Assembly (NCBI RefSeq): GCF_003609635.1
Contig: NZ_MCIA01000034.1
Span: forward strand, 62,001-126,000
Origin: Lacrimispora algidixylanolytica
Lineage (GTDB): Bacteria; Bacillota; Clostridia; Lachnospirales; Lachnospiraceae
Direction of reading: 5' to 3'
DNA: 64,000 bases
The notes under the pieces are model-generated. The model was not told where the DNA came from and searched no databases. It worked only from the letters and a program-made list of their open reading frames with translations. Shown piece after piece: positions 9,366-17,750 of this stretch. Numbering within the stretch: the first letter of the stretch is position 1; every line of letters begins with the position of its first letter. A program made the position numbers and the translations under genes.

Positions 9366-11630
9366 CTATTTCGTCTTCCCCGTAACCTGGAATGATTGAA
9401 AGGAAGGAACATCATCAACAATTGCAGCTACTTTATAACGGTATTCTACTGCCGATGATAATTCTGAATCCTGATAGGATCGAGCGCTTCCCTCAAGTGT
9501 TTTAATCTGTTTAAAGCTTTGTCCTGGCTCTGCCCTATATACGGCGTAGCCAGACACCTCGTGACCATATTTACCATCGCTAGCTGCATTCCATTCTAAT
9601 TGAATAGTCTGAGCATTAACTCCTTTTGCAGTCACTTCTGGTACTTTGATTCCACCCGATAACAAATAACTTAAATTAGCAGGCTGATTATAAGCAGTAT
9701 TCTGCCATGCAACACCCTCCCGGTAAGCACGATCGGTCAAAAGACAGGGAACCCGATAGGTGGTTTCTATGGGTGTGCTGTAAATCCTTACCTTATTCTT
9801 ATCTTGTGCATCCCTTACAATGATTTCTTCTCTCCAGTCTCCAATTATATCTGCCACAAGACACGCATTGCCTTTTGTCCCATTGTTTAGCATAGTGCCA
9901 TTCATTTGTATCAGGATATCTGATTTTTGATTCTCATAATCCCACTTCTGAACTTGAGGAATTAACTGTGTGGAGTTATTGGAATCAAAGAGCTCCATCA
10001 GTAGATCCCCATCCCAAAAAATGGAGAAATTCTGACTTGGCTTTTTGCCTTCTTCATAAATCTGCTGTCCTTTGACATTGTAAGTGATTGCCTTAATCGA
10101 CGCCCACATCTCTGCACCGGGATACCTAGGATCTATATCTGCGGCAACGCCTCGTCCGGTGTCCTGACCATATTGATACCCCCATAAAATCTGACCTGTT
10201 TCCGCATCATGAAGCTCCACGTGGTACCTGGCATTTTTTTCTTCATGCACTTGAAATACTTCCAGCTTGCCGTCGTCATTCCAGTCACTGACATGCATGG
10301 CATCTCCATGGCCTAGTCCTGTGGTATATTTCGGTTTTCCATTATGATCAACCGTCAAAGAACCATATATGATTTCGTCCTTTCCCTCCCCATCCACATC
10401 ATTAATAGAAAGATTGTGATTTCCCTGACCAGCATATTTATCTCCTGTTGGGACGTCAAACAACCACTTCTTCGTAAGCTTACCATTTTTTAAATCCCAA
10501 GCGGCAATGGCTGTTCTTCCGTAATATCCTCGGCAAAATACAGCGCTGGGATTGGTACCATCAAGATAAGCAGTCGCTGCCAGAAACCGATCCGGTCGGT
10601 TTGCATATCCCTGTGGCTCTGGATTTCCTTTGCTGTCCAGTCCCCACATAGAAGTGTCCCAGGTCCCTGTTGCTGCATTATAAATTCCCCGGGAAGGCAA
10701 ATAAGCAGTCGTATCAATAATCATACCTGTTCTGCCGTCAAAAGCAGTTAAGAACTCTTCTCCTTTTACAATGCGTCCGATTCTTCCGCTAAAACTACGA
10801 AAGTCATATTTGTCACTAATTTTATTAGTAGGAAGAGCTTTTGAATTGACAGCTCCTACGTGTCCGGTTTCTTTCAGATTACCATTCACATTCTGGTATG
10901 AAGTAGAACCATCAGCAGTCTTTAATAATACCTCAGCACATCCGTCTCCGTCATAATCCCATACTTGAAACTGGGTATAATGAGCGCCAGAACGGATATT
11001 GACTCCTAAGTCAATTCTCCACATCATGGTTGCTACCCCAGTACTTGTATCAATATCGTAGGCATCTAGAAAGGTCGTTCCTGTATACCCATCAATTGAG
11101 TTATCCTGAGCATTATCCGGATACCATTTAACAATGAGCTCCAAACGTCCATCTCCATCCAAATCTCCTACGGACATATCATTTGCTGAATAATTTGTAA
11201 TAGAGCCGTCTGGCATGGTTTGTGATTCCGGAGCCTTAAGACTTAATTCTATGTATTCCTGATTCCAAGCCAGAGCTGTTTGACCTATACTGAATTTCCC
11301 GGTGTTGTCCTGTAATTCGTAACTGTCTCCTGCTTTTCCCTGCTGATCAAAATAATTCGTAATAACACCACGATATATCTCCTGGCCATTTCTCTTTAGT
11401 ATAAACTCCGCTCCCGCCCCATCTTCTTGGTAAAACCGCCAACTCACCAGAACTCCTTGATTGGTTGTCACTGCTGTAAGTGCCCTGTCTGAAGTATTTT
11501 CCAATCCTCCGTGCTGCTTTGCTGGAAATAAGCCTTCTGCATTTGCATCCATTCCAGATGATGCACTTACAATAAACAAAACACCGGCCAATACGATGAA
11601 TCCTTTTTTTAATTTCTTCTTTAAATACAT
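9366..11630 (-). CDS. Secreted rhamnogalacturonan lyase, polysaccharide lyase family 11
   Basis: A 754-residue exported enzyme. It has a signal peptide (basic MYLKKKLKKG, hydrophobic core, likely cleavage after ANA near residue 31), a PL11 catalytic beta-propeller with repeated calcium-binding DxDGDG loops (for example DLDGDGRLE and DYDGDGCAE), and a fibronectin type III-like domain at about 660-750. PL11 enzymes cut the rhamnose-galacturonate backbone of pectin rhamnogalacturonan I by beta-elimination. Bacillus YesW and YesX are relatives; endo versus exo action cannot be told here. No surface anchor is seen, so it is probably secreted or bound through Fn3. It is a single gene with its own promoter and terminator. 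Confidence 0.9.
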   Translation of the reverse strand: MYLKKKLKKGFIVLAGVLFIVSASSGMDANAEGLFPAKQHGGLENTSDRALTAVTTNQGVLVSWRFYQEDGAGAEFILKRNGQEIYRGVITNYFDQQGKAGDSYELQDNTGKFSIGQTALAWNQEYIELSLKAPESQTMPDGSITNYSANDMSVGDLDGDGRLELIVKWYPDNAQDNSIDGYTGTTFLDAYDIDTSTGVATMMWRIDLGVNIRSGAHYTQFQVWDYDGDGCAEVLLKTADGSTSYQNVNGNLKETGHVGAVNSKALPTNKISDKYDFRSFSGRIGRIVKGEEFLTAFDGRTGMIIDTTAYLPSRGIYNAATGTWDTSMWGLDSKGNPEPQGYANRPDRFLAATAYLDGTNPSAVFCRGYYGRTAIAAWDLKNGKLTKKWLFDVPTGDKYAGQGNHNLSINDVDGEGKDEIIYGSLTVDHNGKPKYTTGLGHGDAMHVSDWNDDGKLEVFQVHEEKNARYHVELHDAETGQILWGYQYGQDTGRGVAADIDPRYPGAEMWASIKAITYNVKGQQIYEEGKKPSQNFSIFWDGDLLMELFDSNNSTQLIPQVQKWDYENQKSDILIQMNGTMLNNGTKGNACLVADIIGDWREEIIVRDAQDKNKVRIYSTPIETTYRVPCLLTDRAYREGVAWQNTAYNQPANLSYLLSGGIKVPEVTAKGVNAQTIQLEWNAASDGKYGHEVSGYAVYRAEPGQSFKQIKTLEGSARSYQDSELSSAVEYRYKVAAIVDDVPSFQSFQVTGKTK

Positions 11631-11749
11631 CTCTTCCCCTCCATAATCATTATTTTCCCCTTACCACGATTTGAATAAGAAGTATCCCCGATACACCTTC
11701 CCCTCCTCCTTTCACTATTGTAACTATAACTTGGGAATCTCCTGGAATA

Positions 11750-11779
11750 ATTCTAACATTATGGCGAAATATCTGTAAA
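11750..11779 (-). promoter_or_regulatory. Possible promoter of the rhamnogalacturonan lyase
   Basis: On the minus strand TTTACA (11779-11774) and TAGAAT (11755-11750) are 18 bases apart. The leader to the lyase ATG is over 100 bases and contains a purine-rich GGAGGAGGGGAAGG stretch and a small hairpin (GTATC-GGG-GATAC). Confidence 0.45.
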
Positions 11780-11908
11780 TAATCATTATGTAACGCAATA
11801 AATGTGCGTATATATCAGGTTAGAAAGAGTCAGTTATCATAATAAGAACCTAAAAAAATCCCTAACAAGTAGCCTTACCAAGGATACACTTGTTTGGAAC
11901 AATAAAAT

Positions 11909-11953
11909 AAGCAGGCCACAAGAAAGAAATCACCATTCTTTCTGTACCTGCTT
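11909..11953 (-). terminator. Terminator of the 59-residue ORF
   Basis: A two-part hairpin: outer arms AAGCAGG/CCTGCTT and inner arms AGAAAGAA/TTCTTTCT. Read on the minus strand it is followed by an AT-rich TTATTTTATT tail, 32 bases after the stop of the small ORF. Confidence 0.6.
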
Positions 11954-11984
11954 TATATCGTCCCGAACTATCAAACCTTCTTTA

Positions 11985-12164
11985 TTAATTATCAAAGTAT
12001 TCTACAATAGCCTGTCTCCCGGGAACGTTGGTTATCACCTCAATATAGTATTTCTCTGGAATCAAAATTTTCCCTTTGCGTTTGGACAAGATTTTCTTCT
12101 CCGCAGAGGTAACATTCTTTTTATCTTCCAATCTGAGAATTTTCCGAAATAAAGACCTTCTCAT
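11985..12164 (-). CDS. Small basic protein of unknown function near agrBD
   Basis: A 59-residue ORF beginning at an ATG 9 bases after AGGAG and ending with TAA. It is strongly basic at the N-terminus (MRRSLFRKILRLEDKK), with a predicted beta segment KYYIEVITNVPGRQ and an acidic end. No signal peptide, membrane helix or double-glycine leader is seen. A good ribosome binding site, coding-like composition and a terminator right after it support it as real. It lies on the same strand as agrB and agrD, about 350 bases downstream of agrD. Function unknown; regulation by the agr system is only a guess. Confidence 0.55.
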   Translation of the reverse strand: MRRSLFRKILRLEDKKNVTSAEKKILSKRKGKILIPEKYYIEVITNVPGRQAIVEYFDN

Positions 12165-12282
12165 TAATACGTTCTCCTAATCCCTTTTACCCTATGTACC
12201 CAAAGCAAAAATCCTAACAATATCTTGATCCAGCAAATTCATACAGCCATAATCAGCGGTACGAAACAATGGATACAATTAC

Positions 12283-12370
12283 GATTACACGAAATAACTT
12301 ATAAAATAATGTTAACATTGACTTAATGTCAATCTAACATTCATTTCCCCCTTAGTTATTCCGTGTAATC
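12283..12370. repeat. 88-base composite inverted repeat
   Basis: Outer arms of 17 bases (12283-12299 and 12354-12370) pair with a single mismatch. Nested inside is a second hairpin: ATGTTA (12309-12314) with TAACAT (12335-12340), and ATTGAC (12317-12322) with GTCAAT (12328-12333). On the minus strand the inner arm contains TTGACA followed 17-18 bases later by a weak TATTTT box, so the element may include a promoter for the 59-residue ORF. It could also be a MITE-like element; no target duplication is obvious. Confidence 0.6.
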
Positions 12371-12382
12371 TAAAATTTCACA

Positions 12383-12407
12383 TCAAACGGCTACTCACAC
12401 CGTTTGA
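12383..12407 (-). terminator. Weak terminator-like hairpin after agrD
   Basis: TCAAACGG (12383-12390) and CCGTTTGA (12400-12407) form an 8-base stem with a 9-base loop. On the minus strand an AAATTTT tract follows after about 5 bases, so it is a weak terminator or a processed RNA end for agrBD. Confidence 0.4.
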
Positions 12408-12514
12408 GATAATCAAGCTTTTTCATCATTCATGGTCTTCACCACTTTTTACATACTCATACCGAACATTTGCCTATACAAACTTTTACCGCTTCTGAAA
12501 TCCGTTTAAATCCA

Positions 12515-12652
12515 TTATTTTGCATCTTTAGCTTTTAATACTACTTCCGGGATTTTTCTTTCATAAATTCCAGCAGGAATACTTCTTCCTACAGAATTTA
12601 AGGACACCTTTACTAAAGCCTTCTGAACTCTTTCAATCAATGTTTTCTTCAT
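12515..12652 (-). CDS. agrD: AgrD-like cyclic autoinducer prepeptide lacking cysteine
   Basis: A 45-residue ORF whose ATG overlaps the agrB stop as ATGA, so translation is coupled. Layout fits AgrD: a basic amphipathic N-terminal helix (about 1-18), a short core, and a charged C-terminal tail with the Pro-Glu (P35-E36) of the AgrB recognition tail. The core around residues 19-30 (NSVGRSIPAGIY) has serines at 20 and 24 but no cysteine anywhere. Known AgrD peptides mostly close a thiolactone through Cys; Ser-lactone forms exist in some staphylococci and enterococci. Inference: a serine lactone, perhaps from S24 to I29 or Y30. Position next to agrB makes the family call firm; the mature form is not known. 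Confidence 0.85.
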   Translation of the reverse strand: MKKTLIERVQKALVKVSLNSVGRSIPAGIYERKIPEVVLKAKDAK

Positions 12653-13221
12653 CCCTTGTATTCTCCTTCTAAATTATTTTTATTTTGGGGAAGCAATGTC
12701 AATACTTCCAAAATAACTGGAATCATAATCAGTTCTCTCAATGATGGGAAAAATGTGGATAGAGCCATCAAAACGATCAATATTACAAAAGAGAAAATCT
12801 TTTTTTGTAAGATATCCTGAGAACTGAAATATTCAATGTTAATGGTACGAGGAACACAAAGCCATATAATCAATACAGAGGCTGCAAAAATGAGAGGCAG
12901 CACGGAAATATGCATATTTATGTAAGTATCCGCCAAAAGCGAAGTTGCCCATATCAGCATCATACTGAAACCGCAGCCTAGCCCCGTTCTGGCATGAATT
13001 CCGCCAGCCTGAAGTCTCAGACCACAAAAGGACGATAATATAATAAATGTATCAAAGCCTTTGCCAATTAGGATACCCATTAATTGAATCAGCGCAAACT
13101 TTAAAATATTATCCAGCAATAATTCCATTCCATATTGAATCACTTTGTTTTCGTCCTGACTTTTTGGATTTATTTTGTTCATCCAATTACAAAATCCGAC
13201 AGCAATTCCTGTAATACTCAT
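12649..13221 (-). CDS. agrB: AgrB-type accessory gene regulator membrane protease
   Basis: Membrane cysteine protease that cuts the AgrD tail and cyclises the peptide. The conserved GGIHARTGLGC segment carries the catalytic His and Cys. Several hydrophobic helices are visible. The frame opens at 13254, but the ATG at 13221 follows GGTGGTGATC, nearly the full anti-Shine-Dalgarno complement, and gives 190 residues, a typical AgrB length. It overlaps agrD by 4 bases and is divergent from the histidine kinase gene. Confidence 0.92.
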   Translation of the reverse strand: MSITGIAVGFCNWMNKINPKSQDENKVIQYGMELLLDNILKFALIQLMGILIGKGFDTFIILSSFCGLRLQAGGIHARTGLGCGFSMMLIWATSLLADTYINMHISVLPLIFAASVLIIWLCVPRTINIEYFSSQDILQKKIFSFVILIVLMALSTFFPSLRELIMIPVILEVLTLLPQNKNNLEGEYKG

Positions 13222-13284
13222 AATGATCACCACCACTAGATGATATAGTATCATATTTTCGTTTGAATGAATGTTTTTGAAGTT

Positions 13285-13314
13285 TTCGTTGGTTTTTTCT
13301 TCTTAAGCGTTAGA
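13285..13314. promoter_or_regulatory. Candidate LytTR-type direct-repeat operator
   Basis: Two 9-base elements, 13285-13293 (8 of 9 to the LytTR consensus WMMGTTNRK) and 13306-13314 (7 of 9), are exactly 21 bases apart centre to centre, the spacing of AgrA/ComE tandem sites. A third CGTT copy sits at 13260-13263. They lie in the gap between agrB and agrC. Prediction only. Confidence 0.4.
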
Positions 13315-13339
13315 TGTATACTTTGTGCAAACAATTTCC

Positions 13340-13368
13340 TTTACTTTCCAATTACAACAGAGTAAAAT
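13340..13368 (+). promoter_or_regulatory. Possible promoter of the agr kinase-regulator operon
   Basis: TTTACT (13340-13345) and TAAAAT (13363-13368) are 17 bases apart, with the start about 22 bases upstream of the kinase ATG. The -35 box is imperfect, which would suit activation. Confidence 0.4.
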
Positions 13369-13397
13369 ATATATACTTACTAGCGAGGGGAAACATT

Positions 13398-14711
13398 ATG
13401 ACTTATTTAATCTATACGCTTACCGGCGGCTTATGTATTTATTTTTCCAGTGTGCATTTGCTTCCTAACAAATTGACGAACGCCAGAAAACTTTGTATAT
13501 TTATGTACGCTTTTGGCAGCCTGTTTTTATTCAATAGAATCTACGGACAGGCCAGTACATACATTACCTTTGTGGGGATCTTATTGCTGATTTATATCTT
13601 TGCAAAAGAGCCTTATTTAAACATGGCATTTTATTTGTTTGGTTATCTTTATACCATAGCATTCAATTATCTGTTTATGTGGGCGGCTGGCTTTATCCTT
13701 CAGATGGATATGCAGGATCTTCTGACTCATGATATGCTAAATGTTATTTTTTCTATCACCTACAGCATATACTGCGGCATTTCCACAAAATTCATTGGCT
13801 GGTACATACACAAAAAGCTGAATATAACTCAATACTTAACAAATCCGCATTTGTTAAAGGCCATTTTCATTGACCTTTTTATTTTAGTGTTCTTTTATAT
13901 TTTCAATTTCTCCTATGGAGAATACTTAGGTTATAACTTTGGTGTCATTGCATTAAACGGAATCATCTTTCTTTTACTCTTTGCAATCACGGTTTATCTT
14001 ATGTATTCCATCTATAAGGCCACTATGGGAGAACAGGCTAACAAACATCGTATGGCACAGTTTGAAAGCCTTCGCCTTTATACGGAACGTTTGGAAACTT
14101 CTTATGGAATCATGAGAAAATTCAAGCATGATTATATGAATATTTTAAGCACAATGTCAGGATATATGGAAGAAGATAATATGGATGGACTGATGAAATA
14201 TTATGGAGACCGAGTTCTTCCCATAAGCCACGCATTTGCCGAATCAGATACAAAGCTTGGGGCATTGTCTAATATTAAAAATACCGCATTAAAAAGCCTA
14301 CTTTCTTCAAAATTCATATATTCCATGGAAATTGGAATAAAAGCAGAAATCGAATTGACGGAATCAATCGAAACAATTCCCATAGATGCTTTGGATCTTT
14401 CCCGAATCATTGGGATCTTTATGGATAACGCCATTGAAGCGGCTACGGAAACAAAAGAAAAAGAGCTGATTTTTTGTATGTTTCGCAAGGATGAGGATCT
14501 TTACATCATCATAAGAAACACTTCTCCTGCACTGGATCATCCCGTATCGGCACTTCCCGGCCAGGGGGTCTCTTCTAAAGGCATGAACCGGGGAATTGGC
14601 CTTTATAATGTGGCAATGATTTTAGGTAACTATGATAATGCCAACTGGAACACAACATATGAGGAACCTTATTTCACACAGGAGATAATCCTAAAGCCAA
14701 ATGTTACATAG
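13398..14711 (+). CDS. agrC: AgrC-like GHKL sensor histidine kinase
   Basis: A 437-residue receptor kinase: six or seven N-terminal membrane helices (about 1-200), a coiled dimerisation segment with the phospho-acceptor H244 in FKHDYMN, and a GHKL ATPase domain with the N box DNAIEAA near 343-349 and GIGLYNV in the G box. Such kinases sense cyclic peptides made by AgrB. The frame opens at 13314, but the ATG at 13398 follows GAGGGG by 7 bases and starts directly at the first helix. It is followed by the response regulator 10 bases later and is divergent from agrBD. Confidence 0.9.
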   Translation: MTYLIYTLTGGLCIYFSSVHLLPNKLTNARKLCIFMYAFGSLFLFNRIYGQASTYITFVGILLLIYIFAKEPYLNMAFYLFGYLYTIAFNYLFMWAAGFILQMDMQDLLTHDMLNVIFSITYSIYCGISTKFIGWYIHKKLNITQYLTNPHLLKAIFIDLFILVFFYIFNFSYGEYLGYNFGVIALNGIIFLLLFAITVYLMYSIYKATMGEQANKHRMAQFESLRLYTERLETSYGIMRKFKHDYMNILSTMSGYMEEDNMDGLMKYYGDRVLPISHAFAESDTKLGALSNIKNTALKSLLSSKFIYSMEIGIKAEIELTESIETIPIDALDLSRIIGIFMDNAIEAATETKEKELIFCMFRKDEDLYIIIRNTSPALDHPVSALPGQGVSSKGMNRGIGLYNVAMILGNYDNANWNTTYEEPYFTQEIILKPNVT

Positions 14712-14721
14712 GGAGTAAAAA

Positions 14722-15462
14722 ATGATACATATATATCTTTGTGAAGATGATAATAGACAATTAACACGTTGGAAAAATACAGTGGAAAAGTATTTGTTGA
14801 TGAACTCTACTGAATCTCAACTTTACTGTGCTGCCTCAAGTCCTGCCGAACTTCTTTCTATCCGCAAAAAATCCACGGTTATCGGACTATATTTTTTAGA
14901 CATTGACTTGCAGTCCGATAAAAATGGAATCGAACTTGCTCAGGAAATACGCAAATACGATCCCAGAGGGTATATTGTTTTCGTCACAACACACAGCGAA
15001 ATGGCGGTTCTTACCTTTCGTTATAAAGTGGAAGCTATGGATTTTATAGTAAAAGATGAAATCAAAACACTTCCTGACCGAATCTGTGACTGCATTAAAA
15101 ATGCAGAAAACAACTACAAGACTCAATTAAACGCTTCCAATCGCCTGCTCTCTGTAAAAGTGGATAAAACGTCTCTGATTTTCGATCAGGATGATATTGT
15201 TGCAATTACAACCTGCGAGGAAAACCATAAGATAATGATTCATACGAAAAATGGTGTCCGTCAGATGGCCGGATCCCTAAAAGAGTTAAACGCTATTTTA
15301 AACTCTACCTTCTTCCAATGCAGCCGCTCTGTCATTGTGAATCTAAGGCATGTACTAAAATATTCAAAGGAAGATGCCGTTTTAACCATGGATAACAAAG
15401 AAACTTATAATGTTTCCATACGTATGATGGGCAAACTACAAAAGGCTTTAAAGCAGATTTAG
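14722..15462 (+). CDS. agrA: AgrA/ComE-like LytTR response regulator
   Basis: A 246-residue regulator with an N-terminal receiver domain (acidic pair E8-D9, phospho-acceptor D60 in YFLDIDL, conserved Lys of VKDE) and a C-terminal LytTR DNA-binding domain (about 140-246, with FFQCSRSVIVNLRHV). It is the partner of the upstream kinase and probably binds repeats in the agrB-agrC gap. GGGAG lies before the ATG. A strong terminator follows. Confidence 0.92.
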   Translation: MIHIYLCEDDNRQLTRWKNTVEKYLLMNSTESQLYCAASSPAELLSIRKKSTVIGLYFLDIDLQSDKNGIELAQEIRKYDPRGYIVFVTTHSEMAVLTFRYKVEAMDFIVKDEIKTLPDRICDCIKNAENNYKTQLNASNRLLSVKVDKTSLIFDQDDIVAITTCEENHKIMIHTKNGVRQMAGSLKELNAILNSTFFQCSRSVIVNLRHVLKYSKEDAVLTMDNKETYNVSIRMMGKLQKALKQI

Positions 15463-15471
15463 ATAAATCAA

Positions 15472-15515
15472 AAGGGCACCCCTATAAGTCAACTAAACTT
15501 GTAGGGAGTGCCCTT
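15472..15515. terminator. Terminator between agrA and threonine dehydratase
   Basis: An 18-base stem with one G-T type mismatch (15472-15489 with 15497-15515) lies between the convergent genes. T-rich sequence follows on the plus strand, and a TTTTGATTTA tail on the minus strand. Confidence 0.8.
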
Positions 15516-15565
15516 CTGTATTTCTATCTTTTCCTTACCGAAATGTATCTATTAATTCGAATGCA

Positions 15566-16795
15566 TTAACAGCCATCGCCATATGTGCCCTTAGACTTCA
15601 CTAACTTTGGACGATATCCTTCAGCTGTCAAAGCGGCCATAATAGTATTTTTATGATCTGTTCCAAACGCCTCCAAGGTGATGCGAAGTTCCACAGCCGA
15701 ATTTCTGTTAATTGTAATAAACTGGTTATGCTCCAGGCGGATTACATTGCCTTGTTCCTTTGCAAGAAGAGCGGACACTTTTGCAAGTTCTCCTGGCTTG
15801 TCCGGAAGAAGAATGGACACTGTAAAGATTCGATCCCTCTGAATTAAACCTAATTGAACGATGGAAGCCATTGTGATCACATCCATATTTCCACCGCTTA
15901 AAATGGAGACGATTTTCTTATTTTCTACCTTCATATGCTTTAAAGCTGCAACCGTAAGAAGTCCTGAGTTCTCCACTATCATTTTATGATTCTCAACCAT
16001 ATCAAGGAATGATACGATGAGCTCAGAATCCTCTATGCTGATGATTTCATCTACATTATCCTGGATATATGGGAAAAGCTTATCTCCTGGACATTTTACA
16101 GCGGTACCATCAGCAATTGTATTGACATTGGGAAGGGAAACTACCTTACCCTGGCGTATGGATTCCTGCATGCAATTAGCCCCTGCAGGTTCTACCCCGA
16201 TAATCTTGATTTTTGGATTTAACATTTTAGCCAAGGTGGAAACACCGGCGCATAAACCGCCGCCTCCAATGGGAACCAAAATATAATCAACGGTAGGAAG
16301 CTCTTTGACTATTTCCATAGCAATGCTTCCCTGTCCGGCAGCAACATCTAGATCATTAAATGGATGGACAAATGTCAGTCCACGCTCATCCGCCAGCTTG
16401 TAAGCGTAATCACAAGCTTCGTCGAAAACATCACCTTCTAATATAACTTCTGCACCATACCCCTTGGTTCTGTTCACCTTCATAAGAGGAGTGGTAGTCG
16501 GCATAACGATGGTAGCAGGGATTCCAGCTAATTTTGCCGCATAGGCAACTCCCTGTGCATGATTACCGGCAGAAGCAGTAATTAATCCTTTGGCTTTTTC
16601 TTCCTCGGATAAGGTGCTAATCTTATAATAAGCTCCACGCACCTTATATGCACCTGTATACTGCATATTTTCCGGTTTAAAATACACTTTATTGCCGGTC
16701 TGAGCAGAGAAATATTCACTGTGTACCAGCTTGGTTTCCAAGGTTACCTTACTTACGACTTCTGATGCTTCTTCGAACTTTTCCAATGTCAACAT
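15566..16795 (-). CDS. ilvA: Threonine ammonia-lyase with ACT domain
   Basis: A 409-residue PLP enzyme that deaminates threonine to 2-oxobutyrate. PLP lysine is K51 in TGAYKVRGA; the SAGNHAQG and GGGGLCAG phosphate-binding loops are present. A single ACT domain covers about 330-409. This length and domain order match the TdcB-like/clostridial form rather than the 500-residue biosynthetic IlvA with two ACT-like units. It begins 2 bases after the ftsY stop with its ribosome binding site inside ftsY, so the two are coupled. The terminator at 15472-15515 ends the unit. Confidence 0.92.
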   Translation of the reverse strand: MLTLEKFEEASEVVSKVTLETKLVHSEYFSAQTGNKVYFKPENMQYTGAYKVRGAYYKISTLSEEEKAKGLITASAGNHAQGVAYAAKLAGIPATIVMPTTTPLMKVNRTKGYGAEVILEGDVFDEACDYAYKLADERGLTFVHPFNDLDVAAGQGSIAMEIVKELPTVDYILVPIGGGGLCAGVSTLAKMLNPKIKIIGVEPAGANCMQESIRQGKVVSLPNVNTIADGTAVKCPGDKLFPYIQDNVDEIISIEDSELIVSFLDMVENHKMIVENSGLLTVAALKHMKVENKKIVSILSGGNMDVITMASIVQLGLIQRDRIFTVSILLPDKPGELAKVSALLAKEQGNVIRLEHNQFITINRNSAVELRITLEAFGTDHKNTIMAALTAEGYRPKLVKSKGTYGDGC

Positions 16796-16797
16796 AT

Positions 16798-17739
16798 TTA
16801 AGCCTCTACTTTCTCATCTGCGTGAAACAATGCATTCACAAATTCGTTTGCATTAAATTTCTGTAAGTCATCGATTTTCTCCCCAACCCCAATGTATTTC
16901 ACAGGAATGCCAAGTTCCGACTGAATGGCAACGGCAATTCCTCCCTTAGCAGTGCCATCAAGCTTCGTAAGAATAATTCCAGTAATATCTGCAACTTCCA
17001 TAAACTGTTTTGCCTGGACAAGGGCATTCTGGCCGGTAGTTCCATCTAAGACCACCAGAGTTTCTCTATAGGCATCTGGATATTCCTTGTCGATAATCCG
17101 GTTTATCTTCTTAAGCTCCTCCATCAAGTTCTTCTTGTTGTGGAGACGTCCTGCTGTATCACAGATGAGCACATCTGCCTGTCTTGATTTTGCTGCCGCT
17201 ACAGCATCAAAAACCACCGCTGCTGGGTCTGAACCCTCCTGCTGTGCAATAATATCCACTCCGGCTCTTCTGGCCCATTCTGTCAGCTGCTCAATGGCTG
17301 CCGCGCGGAAGGTATCTGCAGCTGCTACAATCACTTTTTTTCCGTCGTCTTTCATCTGCCCTGCAAGTTTTCCAACAGAAGTTGTCTTTCCTACTCCATT
17401 GACACCGATTATAAGTAAAACGGATTTGCGATTCTCAAATTCGTAAGCATTTTCACCAAGATCCATCTGTTCTCTGATGCTATCCATAAGGAGCTGTTTG
17501 CATTCGGATGGATCTTTGATTCCCTGCTCTTTTACCTTTTTCTTTAGATCTTCTACAATGGACATGGTCGTCTGGATTCCCAGATCGCCCATGATGAGAA
17601 TCTCTTCAATTTCTTCATAAAACTCTTCATCAATAGCCGAGAAGCCGCTGAAAATGGAATCCACGCCGGCGATAATGTTATCCCTTGTCTTTTGAAGTCC
17701 AGCAACCAGCTTCCCAAAAAATCCCTTTTTCTCATTCAT
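16798..17739 (-). CDS. ftsY: Signal recognition particle receptor FtsY
   Basis: A 313-residue SRP GTPase that docks ribosome-nascent chain complexes at the membrane. It has a short N-terminal helix, the N domain, and the G domain with P-loop GVNGVGKTT at 112-120, DTAGRLHNK, and [10 protein letters not shown]. There is no long acidic A domain, as is usual in Firmicutes. It follows smc by 11 bases, the conserved rnc-smc-ftsY arrangement. Confidence 0.96.
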   Translation of the reverse strand: MNEKKGFFGKLVAGLQKTRDNIIAGVDSIFSGFSAIDEEFYEEIEEILIMGDLGIQTTMSIVEDLKKKVKEQGIKDPSECKQLLMDSIREQMDLGENAYEFENRKSVLLIIGVNGVGKTTSVGKLAGQMKDDGKKVIVAAADTFRAAAIEQLTEWARRAGVDIIAQQEGSDPAAVVFDAVAAAKSRQADVLICDTAGRLHNKKNLMEELKKINRIIDKEYPDAYRETLVVLDGTTGQNALVQAKQFMEVADITGIILTKLDGTAKGGIAVAIQSELGIPVKYIGVGEKIDDLQKFNANEFVNALFHADEKVEA

Positions 17740-17750
17740 AGTCGGTCTCC

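Larger units (their letters stand above)
11640..11984. other. Intergenic region upstream of the lyase
   Basis: About 350 bases with no convincing gene. It contains the lyase leader and likely promoter and a terminator for the small minus-strand ORF. A 116-codon plus-strand frame here has no ribosome binding site or family resemblance and crosses the terminator hairpin. Confidence 0.6.
12165..12514. other. Intergenic region downstream of agrD
   Basis: About 350 bases without a supported gene. It holds two structured elements described separately: a hairpin at 12383-12407 and a long composite inverted repeat at 12283-12370. Confidence 0.6.

Noticed and set aside
9366-11630. Lyase as a sensor or adhesin because of its Fn3 domain
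   Set aside because: Repeated DxDGDG loops and overall length fit PL11 enzymes, in which an Fn3-like C-terminal domain is common.
11802-12152. 116-codon plus-strand ORF in the agrD-lyase gap
   Set aside because: No ribosome binding site, no family resemblance, and it runs across a terminator hairpin and antisense to the better-supported 59-residue ORF.
12283-12370. Phage or element attachment site
   Set aside because: No integrase, tRNA gene or foreign block lies next to the repeat; the symmetry fits a hairpin or operator better.
15463-15565. T-box or isoleucine-responsive leader for threonine dehydratase
   Set aside because: The gene is in the ftsY operon with a 2-base gap, so there is no leader; this gap is downstream of it and only holds a terminator.
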